Positions 11,935 through 22,800 of a DNA stretch of 64,000 nucleotides are shown piece by piece (the first letter of the stretch is position 1; every line of letters begins with the position of its first letter). The notes beneath the pieces were generated by a model that was given only the letters and a program-made list of their open reading frames with translations, had not been told where the DNA came from and did not search any database. The stretch is taken from the NCBI RefSeq assembly GCF_000002985.6, contig NC_003281.10:11904001-11968000 (forward strand). The letters run 5' to 3'. This stretch comes from Caenorhabditis elegans. Its lineage: Eukaryota; Nematoda; Chromadorea; Rhabditida; Rhabditidae. The translations under genes were made by a program, and so were the position numbers.

Positions 11935-13756
11935 ATGAATTCCCTAATTCCACCGCCAACTTCTGAGCAACAAATGAACATGTTCCGGCTCCGCGACAAA
12001 ATGAGCCTCCTGAATGCAGAATTTCTCAAAGTCATCAACGGATATTTCACGGAAAAGAATCATTATGATTTTGTAAGTTTAAGGTTTAAAACCTTTTTTT
12101 TATGTCTAATTAAAGATCTAATCTTTCAGTCTGGAACTATGAAATCATATATGGATCATGTGGCACAGCTCAAGCAGATTTATAAGGTCGATGATGACGT
12201 TGCAGCCGATATGACAGTGCCCAGACGAACCGAAAACTCGTCTGAAAGTTCTGGAGAAACAGTTGCTCCGCGGAAAATAGCCAAAGCTGTGCGGAAGAAT
12301 GGAACGCCAAAAAATCCGCTGAATTCTACAGTTTTCGCTGCCTCGAGCCCGGCGGCGACAGTCGCGTCTGTGCCCAAGTTTGGCGACATTTCAGTGATAA
12401 CCAAGGAAACGCCAGCTCCACTCGCAAAAACCGCAGAGCCACTCGTTGCTCCAGCAGCTCCAGCGACCGCCCGAAAACGCGCGATTCGTGGCGGAGGACC
12501 TCTCGGTGGAGCTGAATCAGTGGTTTTCAAATCGGGCGAAGACGGACAAGCCGCCACGTCGAGTGTGAAGATTCCGGCTACGACGATCAAATTTCCGGAG
12601 CCCACCAAGGATTTCTGGACGAAAAAGTCTGATGCGCCGGCGGCTCCGAGTAATTCAGGCTCACTTTTCGCATTTTTGGGAAAAGAGTTAGTATATATAT
12701 AATCGAAATTGGAAAAAATTCATTAAAATTGAATTTTCTAACATTTTGCCACATAAAAAATAGCATTTTCGTGGTGAGAATGCTACATTTTACGCTGAAA
12801 AATTGTTTTTTCCAACTAGAAATCGAAAATGTCGGCTTTTTTGCAAAAATAGCAATTTCAGACTATTTTCTATTAAAAAAAACCCACCAATATATCAAAA
12901 TTTCAGTGGCGACAAGCCGAAGGAAACTCCAAAATTCAGTGGATTCTCGTTCGGAAAGAAGCCCGCCGAGCCTTCCGAAGAGCCAAAAGCTGCGGATTCC
13001 ACACCAAAATTGACATTTGGCTCACCAAAAGAAGCAGATTTGCCGAAACCAGCTAGCTCTCTATTCGGAGCCAGTCCTTCTAAGCCTCTGGTGTTCGGAG
13101 GAAGCTCCGCAGACTCTACCACATCGGCTCCAAAACCTTTCTCGGCTCTTTCCACGGCAGCTTCATTATTTGGATCAAGCTCTGCCTCCACCACCACCAC
13201 CGCCACTCAACCATTATCATTTGGCTCAAGCTCCACTGGAGGCTCAAGCCTTTTCAGCGGATTCGCTGGTCTCGCACAGAAAGCCATGGAAAATCAGAAT
13301 CAGGCGAAACCAGAGGGTTCTGGTGAAGACGATGAGGGAGAATATGTGCCTCCGAAGGTGGAAACCGTCGAAAATCAGGAGCCGGATGCAGTGCTGAGCA
13401 GCAAGTCAGTTTAGGAGCATTGTTTTAATGGAAATTTAAATTTTTATTTTTTCAGAGTATCCGTGTTCAAGTTCACCGGAAAAGAATACACAAAGCTTGG
13501 AGTTGGAATGCTGCACATTAAAGACAACGATGGAAAATTCAGTGTGCTCATTCGAGCCGCCACAGCGACCGGAACAGTCTGGCTGAATTCTCTGTGCAAT
13601 AAGGCGATGAAGGCGACAGTTGTGGACGCGAAAGGTGACCGGATCCGGCTGACATGTCCGTCTTCGAGCACCGAAATGGCTACGATGATGATTCGATTCG
13701 GGACGGCTGATGGAGCCAAGAAGTTCACCGATAAAATTCTAGAAGTCGCTGTTTGA
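11935..13756 (+). CDS. npp-16: Nucleoporin NPP-16, NUP50 ortholog
   Basis: Exons 11935-12072, 12130-12686, 12907-13404 and 13456-13756 join in phase to 497 residues. The N-terminal part (FRLRDKMSLLNAEFLKVIN) is helical. A Ser/Pro/Ala-rich linker follows with a basic patch (ARKRAIRGGG), a possible importin-alpha contact. About residues 240-360 hold FG motifs (FSGFSFG, LTFGS, SLFGAS, VFGGSS, SLFGSSS). The last ~110 residues are a Ran-binding (RanBD1) domain: VFKFTGKEYTKLGVGMLHI at its start and MMIRFGTADGAKKF near its end. NUP50 is a mobile nuclear-basket protein that promotes import-complex disassembly. Exon 3 has a slightly weak donor (AA|GTCAGT), fixed by phase. Confidence 0.92.
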
Positions 13757-13945
13757 GCATAATTTTTAATTCTTATTTTTATTATTTTTCCCACCCTTCG
13801 TTGTTAAAACTTTAACCCGATGTCGCCATTCCTCTCAAATTTGCTCTGTTTATGATAAACAACAAAAGAAACATAACAACTCAAATCAACAGAGAGAGAT
13901 GTAAAAACAAAACAAAACAAAAAAAGAAAGTATTTCCAGTATTGC

Positions 13946-14713
13946 TCAAGTCTCTGCCACCACAGGAATCGGAATCTCCGGCTGCTTGGGAAGTTCGACT
14001 CGTGTTTTCAAAGTGATCGCCGGGAAGAATCCTGAGCCACCGGCGGCGTTGGCTTCTGCCTGTGTGTATGGAACCTCTTTCAGCGTCTTCACTCGGTTCT
14101 TGTGCAATTTCGTCTTGCGATGAAGCTGTCGGGTTTTCTCGTCGACGAAATGCCGCTCACACTCGATGCAGTAAAATTGTCCGTTTCCCGGAAGATCGTA
14201 ATCGATCTGAAAATGGGTTTTTTCTTCGTTTTTGTTGGAATTTTTCCGATAAAATTTCGATTTTGCTCTTTTTATTGTATTTTTTCGATGGAATATTCTC
14301 ACAATCTTATGAAAATAACATTTTCCTTCGAAAAAAGAGAATAAAATGAATAAAAACGAAACTTTGTTAGAGGGCGGAGACACACCGCAATGCCGCGGCA
14401 CGCAGTTTTGCAACTTCACCGCACAGTTTTATTTTACGAGTTTTTAGCATTTTTTCCAGCAAAATTTGATTATTTGCCAGATTTCCTGATAAAATTAACG
14501 CGAAATTGTAGAAAAGCAGTTAAAATACAACCGTGCGGCAGTGTTGCGAATTCTAAGGGTTTATTTCGAGTAATAAATCTGAAAAACCTCTTGCTGGAGA
14601 AGCTTGGCGGCCTTTTCAGGCTTCAAATCCTCATGGATTTGATCCAAATCCTTTCCGGGACGTTTACGTGTCTTGTTCGAAATCGTGTGCTTCCTCTGTC
14701 CACCGCTCGGCAT
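13946..14713 (-). CDS. ZNF593/Bud20-like C2H2 zinc-finger protein
   Basis: Exons 14713-14588 and 14206-13946 join in phase to 128 residues. The N-terminus is basic ([19 protein letters not shown]). One JAZ-type C2H2 finger follows: [20 protein letters not shown], with the second histidine in LH just after. The length and architecture match the ZNF593/Bud20 family, a shuttling factor that rides pre-60S ribosomal particles out of the nucleus. TATTTCAG lies 6 bases before the ATG. It is downstream of ccf-1 on the same strand, 475 bp after its stop, so an operon is possible. I recall it as Y56A3A.18. Confidence 0.88.
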
Positions 14714-15188
14714 TTTTTGCTGAAATACTACTTTTGTTAAGCTTTGAATCTAGACAAAACAGCTGAAAAAGATAATTTCAGGCTCAAAAACCCTTATTTT
14801 AGTTGAAAATTTAAAGTTTCCGCGAGTAGATTTCGAAAATTTTTATTTTTTTGGGCATAGGGGAGGGAAAATGAAAATAAAAAGATACACGGGGCGCCCG
14901 ATCTCGCCCAGCTTCTACTGCTGCTGAAAATTACAAATAAAAAAGATCGAACTTTCAGAGTAATGATCACCTATAAACAACTAAGCGTATAGTCATCAAG
15001 TATAGGGAGATATAATAACAAAGACAAATTATAGGGCGCGTGAAAACACAAAAAACTTGGGTGAGAGATGGGGAAGGGCACGAAACAGACAGCTAATTTA
15101 CAATAACAGTGTAGACGGTTTTTGGTGGAAAAAGGAAGAAAAAAATAAAAGAAATAGACACATGAAAAATGACGGGAAAGAGATCTGT
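14714..15188 (-). other. ccf-1 3' UTR and intercistronic spacer
   Basis: No coding sequence seen. A purine-rich stretch covers 15060-15165 on the plus strand (pyrimidine-rich in the ccf-1 transcript). Confidence 0.5.
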
Positions 15189-16220
15189 TCAGGCTTGTTG
15201 TGGAACTCCGATTAGGCCTTGTGGTGTCTCATCGCCTAGTCGAGAAGTTGATCCGGAGCTATGGAACAGCGAAAGCGAAGATCCAAGACCAAACATATGT
15301 CCACAGATCAATGGAGCAATCTGGTTCCAGTTGTCTCCGAAAAACTGCTTTTTGATCTTGAAAAACGTGGCGGCGGTCAGCAGTGCGTCGGATCCAGCTT
15401 GATGGCGAACTCCTTGTCGTTTCACGTCCAGCTGATCGGCGACCTCTTGAAGTCCTCCTTTCAGCTTTGCAGACGCGCAATTTGGAGTTCGGAGCAGGAT
15501 TTTGATGTCGAAGCTGGTTGGGAAGAGAGTTTTGTGGCACATGAAGAACGTTGACTCTTCCTTAGGCAGATCTCCAAGTGTGATGCTTTTCAACAAATAT
15601 CCAAAGTCGTAGCCGGAAGAGAACGTGAGCCATGTGATCCGTGGATCAGTGATGAGGCCTGACGTCGTCAAAAGTTCTCCGAATACTGCTGTCGGTATTC
15701 CATTGTTCTGGAAGAAAGAAATTATTATTAAAATATTGGAAAATCAATATTAAAAAAACCTGCAGCAATGTGAAGTCTATTCCGGCTTGCCGGAGCATTT
15801 CGACACTCTCATGCGAGAACATGTCTTCAGCGAAGGAGAAATTGAAATTGAACTGCCAAACATCGCCAGTCGGTGGTAGCTCTCCTTTGTCATTGACCAT
15901 TGCAAAGCCCACTTGTATTAATTTCAGCATATTCACATTACAGAACACTTGCTGATAATTGAAATCTTCCTTGCTTCGAAATGTGCCCAACGGTGTCGCC
16001 ACAACTCCGGGAAATTCTGTGTCCATTGCCACGTAGGGATAATCCTGAAAAAAAACCGATTTTTTAAAAATATTCAAACGATCGGCTGTACCTCGACGAA
16101 TCCTCGAATCCTCGCGAATTCCTCCTCCACGTTTGACATATATACGTTGTGAATCTTGACTTCTGGTGCTCCACTTGCTCCACCTGCTCCACCTGCTCCA
16201 CCACTGCTACTAGAAGCCAT
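15189..16220 (-). CDS. ccf-1: CCR4-NOT deadenylase CCF-1 (CAF1/POP2/CNOT7)
   Basis: Exons 16220-16092, 16044-15760 and 15707-15189 join to 310 residues. The fold is a DEDD-family 3'-5' exonuclease. The first Asp/Glu pair is in YVAMDTEFPG, the second Asp in FSSGYDFGYLL, and the last Asp and His are in LDVKRQGVRHQAGSDALL. It shortens mRNA poly(A) tails in the cytoplasm as the catalytic partner of the NOT1 scaffold and acts in miRNA-guided silencing and germline development. A Ser/Gly/Ala-rich N-terminus (ASSSSGGAGGAGGASGA) precedes the conserved domain and is encoded by a near-repeat of ACCTGCTCC. It is divergent from trap-4. Confidence 0.95.
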
Positions 16221-16740
16221 TTTTATGATATCTGGAACTAGAATTTTCGTTTTAGAGTGAACGCTTTTATTTTCGATTTTTTTAAACGAATTTATGGGAC
16301 AGAAATCGAAAATAGCTTATAAAATAAATAAAATAATTTTTCCGCAAACTTTTAAAGCAGAAAAACGGGAGAAAAAGTCAGTTTGCAAAAGTTTTGAAGC
16401 GCAAAAGAAGTTCTTGAACGATCGATTTTGGATCGGCATTAAAGGCGCATGGAGTTTCCCAGCGGTGTGGGTCTCGCAGCGAACGGGAGAGAACTGCAAA
16501 CTGGCTAGCTGCCAAGTGAGTTTGTTTTACGTGAAACTGTCGAGAAAACATCGTTTTAGTGAATTAAAATGTGTTTTTAATGAATTTTTCACTTATTTTC
16601 TTGATTTTTACCCTAAAAACATGAATTTTGTGCGTTAAAATGATGCAAATTCGAGTAAAATACGTATAGAATGCCTATTTTACTCATTTTACAAGATAAT
16701 TCTTCAAAACACGAATTTAATTACTTTTTTGCAGGTAATA
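16221..16740. promoter_or_regulatory. Divergent promoter region, ccf-1 / trap-4, with possible trap-4 5' UTR exon
   Basis: On the plus strand CTGCCAA|GTGAGT near 16510 is a good donor. TTTTTTGCAG at about 16735 is a good acceptor directly before GTAATAATG of trap-4. Either an untranslated first exon or an outron for trans-splicing would explain this pair. Confidence 0.45.
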
Positions 16741-17406
<666 letters not shown>

Positions 17407-17696
17407 ATATCATTGTTTTTATCCCCAAATTACTGGTCAACGCACGTTTGCGTGCTGGGTTTTTGTTCTTTTTGTTTTTATTTATATATACAAAATGTAA
17501 TTTATTGATTTTTGCCCCTTTTTCCACCCCATTCGTGTATTTATAAGTTCAGTAGCCCCCAAATAGCCATAAATTGAAATTTAATTGCTAGACTGACGTA
17601 AAAAAAAGTTTAAAGAGTTGAGAGTGTAAATCCCCGGGAAACTTACTTTAGATAATTTTAAGACCCCCTTTAGGCCAAAATTTTCATTCAGGCAAA

Positions 17697-19687
17697 ATGC
17701 TTTTGGCTCGATCCATAATCCGATGCTCGCGGAGCATCTGTTGTGCTCAATTCCAGACCCCATCAAGCTCACGATTCCTGCACACAAGTCGACAACTCCA
17801 CGAGAAAGAGCCCACTCCGAAGAAGCCAGACGATCAAAAATGGAAAATGTTCAGAATGACAATGTCTGAGGAGCAAAAACTCGCAAAAACGGCGAAAATC
17901 GAGCAAATGAAGGCGGAAGAAGCGCCGAAAACGTTGTTCGCAAAAGTGAAATATTATTTTAAAAGATATTGGTATATCGCTGTGCCGGCTCACGCGGCAT
18001 CGTGTACAGCATGGTTTATCGCATTGTATTTGGTGGTTAAAAGTGGAGTTGATGTGATTTCATTGCTCGAATGGCTTCATATGCCGGATGCTATCGTTGA
18101 AAAGGTCAAAAATACGCCCGAAACCGCCGGAGTTGTGGTGGTTTCGCTGATTTTGTACAAGGTTCGGAGGATTTTCAGATGTTTTTTCGAAAACTTTAAT
18201 TAAATAACAATTTGTTTGGAAAAAACACAGATTTTCTCGGAAGAAACCCAATTTTTTTGTATAAAAAGCACGATTTTTTAGACAAAAACCATGTTTTGTA
18301 AAGAAATCAATTTTATTGAAAAAACTAATTTTTTAAAGAAAAAAGGAACAAAAAGGGAAGCCCTGGTTATTACACAGACGCGAAATTCTTCAATGTTAAA
18401 AAGGTGTGCGCCTTTAAAGAGTACTGTAGTTTCAAACTTTGTGGAGTTTCATCGATTTTTTAATATTTCTCACGAAGAACAAAGAAAATTACAACAAGTA
18501 AAACTACAGTAATCTTTAAAGGCGCACATCTTTTTTACATTGAAGAAAAAATGTTATCGTGTCGAGACCAATTACAGTATTTTTGTATATGTAATACTAC
18601 AAAAGACGTGGAAATGTTGCCAAAAAATTACGAATTTTAGCAGAATTTAACCAGAAAAATAATTTTTTTTTCCAAAAAAATGTATTTTTTCGCGTATGTG
18701 TAATAATAAAAATTTAAATTTTCAGATCGCAATGCCATTCCGCTACATGACGACACTTTTGCTCATTCAAGCCACTTTCTGGACTCTCCGAAGATTGGGA
18801 AAACTGAAGACCGCTCGAGAAGTCGAGTACAAGGTCCGAAGTGAATATGAGCTGAATAAGGCACATTACGGACGACGCTGGTATCGGTGAGCATTTTTTT
18901 TAGGGGAAAAATCCATTTTTTGACAAAAAAAACACATTTTTGTGGCTAAATTCTTCTAAAATTCCCAATTTTGGCAAAATTTCCATGTCGAATTTCACCG
19001 ATTTTATGCCAATTTTGGTCGAAATAGAGCCTTAATAATCCTAAAAACGCGTAAAAATGACCAAAATCGAGCCCTAAAGCAGCATCGCACAGAAAAAGAG
19101 GCGGAGCGTAATTTCGCAACCCTGCGGCACGGTTTTTTCCTCATTTTTAAAAAAAGGTTTTTTTTTTCAATAAAATTTCGATTTTACTAGTTTTATTCAC
19201 ATTTTTCGAAAAAAGTGAATAAAACTAGTGAAATCGAAATTTTATTGGAAAAGATCAATTTTTCAAAAAGGAGGAAAAAATCGTGCCGCAGGGTTGCAAA
19301 AATACGCTCCGCATCTTTTTCTGTGCGGCGCTGCTTTAAAGCTCGATTTTGGTAGTTTTTACGCGTTTTTAAGCCTATATAGGCTCTATTTTGATCGAAA
19401 TTGGCACAAAAATCAGTAAAATTCAAGGAAAAAGTGACAGAAATTGAAGATTTTGGCTAAAAATCCAATTTTTCGGGCTATTTTTCACTGAAAAACCCCC
19501 AAAATTTTCCATATTTTCCAGCTATCGCCACCTTGGAGTTCGAAGTGTGAGCCGTAAGAACAGTGTTCACGCGACAACTGCTCATATTGGACAAGTTCAA
19601 CGATTACAGAAGGAGCATGAGAAGCTCAATGAGCCGACGACGACGAAACTCCATGATAATAATAATAATAAAAAGAAGGATGATTAA
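17697..19687 (+). CDS. FAM210-like mitochondrial membrane protein (DUF1279)
   Basis: Exons 17697-18161, 18726-18886 and 19522-19687 join in phase to 263 residues. The N-terminus is an Arg/Ser-rich mitochondrial presequence (MLLARSIIRCSRSIC). The DUF1279 core begins KVKYYFKRYWYIAVPAH and spans the first hydrophobic segment (AASCTAWFIALYLVV). A second hydrophobic region crosses the exon 1/2 junction (AGVVVVSLILYK into TLLLIQATFW). A charged helical tail ends with a run of Asn and Lys. Human FAM210A/B are inner-membrane proteins linked to mitochondrial translation and metabolism; the worm role is inferred. ATTTTCATTCAG lies just before the ATG, and trap-4 stops 290 bp upstream. Both introns carry palindromes. 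Confidence 0.85.
18366..18580. mobile_element. GTCTCGACACG-family palindrome, FAM210-like intron 1
   Basis: GTGCGCCTTTAAAGAGTACT faces CAGTAATCTTTAAAGGCGCA; the right outer arm ends CGTGTCGAGACC, while the left outer arm is eroded to ACACAGACGCGA. Confidence 0.75.
18990..19435. mobile_element. GCACAGAAAAAGAGGCGGAG-family palindrome, FAM210-like intron 2
   Basis: Arms of about 215 bp meet near 19205 at ACTAGTTTTATTCAC / GTGAATAAAACTAGT. The left arm has CACAGAAAAAGAGGCGGAGC and CCCTGCGGCACG; the right arm has their complements in inverse order (GTGCCGCAGGG, GCTCCGCATCTTTTTCTGTG). The same family recurs at 29675-29895 and 30225-30440. Confidence 0.88.
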
Positions 19688-19889
19688 TCTAATTAGATAT
19701 TATTTTTCAGTGTTTTTTAGACTGTTTTTTCTTCTGTTAGGGTGCTTCCGAGTGTGTATAAATTGATTTTTCCCCCCGAAAAATTTGGCTTTAACTTTTT
19801 ATTCATAAATCTGGTCATTTTCCCTAATTATTATTGCCAAAAAACACTAGAAAATTAATTTTCAATTGATTTCCTTGTTATACAGCCGC

Positions 19890-22800
19890 ATGCTGAGCAC
19901 AGTTTTTCGGCGAACAATGGCGACTGGACGGCATTTTGTAAGATTTTCGGGGGTTTTTTTTCCAGAAATTTCTGGGTCTCGACACGACAAATTAGAAAAA
20001 AAATTTTTTTTTTAATCGAGTTGTTTTGAAAAAAACTATGAAAAATCGATTTAAAAAATTCCGAAAGTTTGAAGCTACAGTACCACTCTTTAAAGGCGCA
20101 TTATTAAAAAAACATGTAGCAAAAATTTTCGTGGTGAGACCTGCAGGTAATTTGCCGCTTTTGAACATTTCCGGCAAATTGGCAAATTGCTGGAAATTAA
20201 AATTTCTGGCAAATCAGCAAACCGGCAATTTGGCGGCAATGAAAATTTCTGGCAAATTCACAAATTGCCGGAACTAAAAAATTCCGGCAAATTGGCAAGT
20301 TGCCGCTTTTGAACATTTCCGGCAAATCGACAAACCGGCAATTTGTCGAAAATGAAAATTTCCGGCAAATTGGCAAGTTGCCGTTATGGAGCATTTCCGG
20401 CAAATTGACAAATTTAGTACTGTAGTTTTAAACTTTTTTATCGATTTGTTTAAAAACTATGAAAAGTCGATAAAAATTCCGAAAAAAACGAAAGTTTGAA
20501 GCTACAGTACCTCTCTTTAAAGGCGCACCCCTCAACGAAAAATTGTCGTGTCGAGACCCGCCGGGTACCGTAATTTTCGCGCAAAATACGAAATTTTAGT
20601 TAAATTTGGATTTTATAAACTTTTTTATCAAAATTGGGATAGTTTTAAATGGTATTTTTGAAAAAAAATATTTTTCCAATTTTTCAGTTTTTTCTGCGAA
20701 TTTTTCACGGGGTTCTGGCCTTCCTCATTGATTTTTTCGCGCTCCATTGATAATCGCCTGCAGGACTCCACACGGACAAATACATTTAGTTTTACAATCG
20801 AGTCGCGACGCGACACGCAACGCGCCGTAAATCTACCCCAGATATGACCGAGCCAAAATGGCCTAGTTCAGCAAAACTGTTCCATTTCAATTTATGAGGG
20901 AAGCCAGAAATCCGCGTTTCCCAAAATTCGGTCGTTTCGAGACCCAAAAAAATAAGTTTTTTTCCAAATTTTTGCGAACCAAGAATATTTTCAGATCGCA
21001 GTATGTCAAATGACAAGCGACAACGATCTGGAAAAGAACTTTCAAGCCGCGAAAAATATGATCGAAAGAGCCGGAGAAAAGAAGTGCGAGGTAAAAATTC
21101 TACGGCTCCCGGAGCAAAGCTGCCGTCGAAAAAACGGGAATTTTTGGATTAAAAATAGGAAAAAAAAATTTCGAAAATTCCGAAAAATGTGGCAATTTTA
21201 ATCATAAATCGAATAATTTTTAAAATCATGTAAAAAAAATGTTTCCAGATGGTTTTCCTACCAGAATGCTTCGATTTCATTGGGCTCAACAAAAATGAGC
21301 AAATCGATTTGGCGATGGCTACGGACTGTGAATATATGGAAAAATATCGGGAGTTGGCGAGAAAACACAATATTTGGCTTTCACTAGGAGGCCTTCATCA
21401 CAAGGTTAATACTTGAAAAAATTAATAATGGCTGAACTTCAGAAGTTTAGGATCCATCAGACGCTGCTCATCCATGGAACACCCATCTGATCATAGATTC
21501 CGATGGAGTAACTCGTGCTGAGTACAACAAGCTTCACCTCTTCGATTTGGAGATTCCTGGAAAAGTACGATTGATGGAGAGCGAGTTCAGCAAGGCTGGC
21601 ACTGAGGTTTTTTTTAAGTTTTCAATTCCGGCAATTTGCCGATTTGCCAGAAATTTTCAATTCCGGCAATTTGACCAATTTTCCGGAAATTTTCAATTCC
21701 GCAATTTGGCCAATTTGCCGGAAATTTTCAATTCCGGCAATTTGTCGATTGGCCATGAATTTTCAATTCCGGCAATTTGTCGATTTGCCAGAAATTTTCA
21801 ATTCCGACAATTTGCCGATTTGCCAGAAATTTTCAATTCCGGCAATTTGTCGATTTGCCAGAAATGTTCAATTCCGACAATTTGCCGATTTGCCAGAAAT
21901 TTTCAATTCCGGCAATTTGGCCAATTTGCCGGAAAGTTTCAATTCCGACAATTTGTCGATTTGCCATAAATTTTCAATTCCGGCAATTTGTCGATTTGCC
22001 AGAAATTCTCAATTTCGACAATTTGGCCAATTTGCCAGAAATTTTCAATTCCGGCAATTTGTCGATTTGCCAGAAATTCTCAATTCCGGCAATTTGGCCA
22101 ATTTGCCGGAAATTTTCAATTCCGACAATTTGTGGATTTTCCAGAAATTTTCAATTCCGGCAATTTAGCCAATTTGTCAGAAATTTTCAATTCCGGCAAT
22201 TTGGCCAATTTTCCAGAAATTTTCAATTCCGGCAATTTGTTAATTTGCCGGAAATTCTCAATTCCGGCAATTTAGCCAATTTGTCAGAAATTTTCAATTC
22301 CGGCAATTTGGCCAATTTGCCAGAAATTTTCAATTCCGGCAATTTGTTAATTTGCCGGAAATTTTCAATTCCGACAATTTGTCGATTTGCCAGAAATTTT
22401 CAATTCCGGCAATTTGCCGATTTGCCAGAAATTTTCAATTCCGGCAATTTGTCGATTTGCCAGAAATTTTCAATTCCGACAATTTGCCGATTTGCCAGAA
22501 ATTTTCAATTCCGGCAATTTGTTAATTTGCCGGAAATTTTCAATTCCGACAATTTGTCGATTTGCCAGAAATTTTCAATTCCGGCAATTTGCCGATTTGC
22601 CAGAAATTTTCAATTCCGGCAATTTGCCGATTTGCCAGAAATTTTCAATTCCGGCAATTTGCCGATTTGCCAGAAATTTTCAATTCCGGCAATTTGTCGA
22701 TTTGCCAGAAATCTTCGATTCCGGCAATTTGTCTGTCTACTCCGAGTTCCAGATGATTCCTCCAGTTGACACCCCTATCGGACGTCTCGGACTCTCAATT

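Noticed and set aside
12895..13206. 103-codon frame antisense to npp-16 exon 3
   Set aside because: Shadow of the FG-repeat coding region; no splice signals on that strand.
21777..22769. A 330-residue open frame in nft-1 intron 4
   Set aside because: It is pure 35-bp satellite translated, with no codon bias or domain; the three frames give the same peptide repeat.
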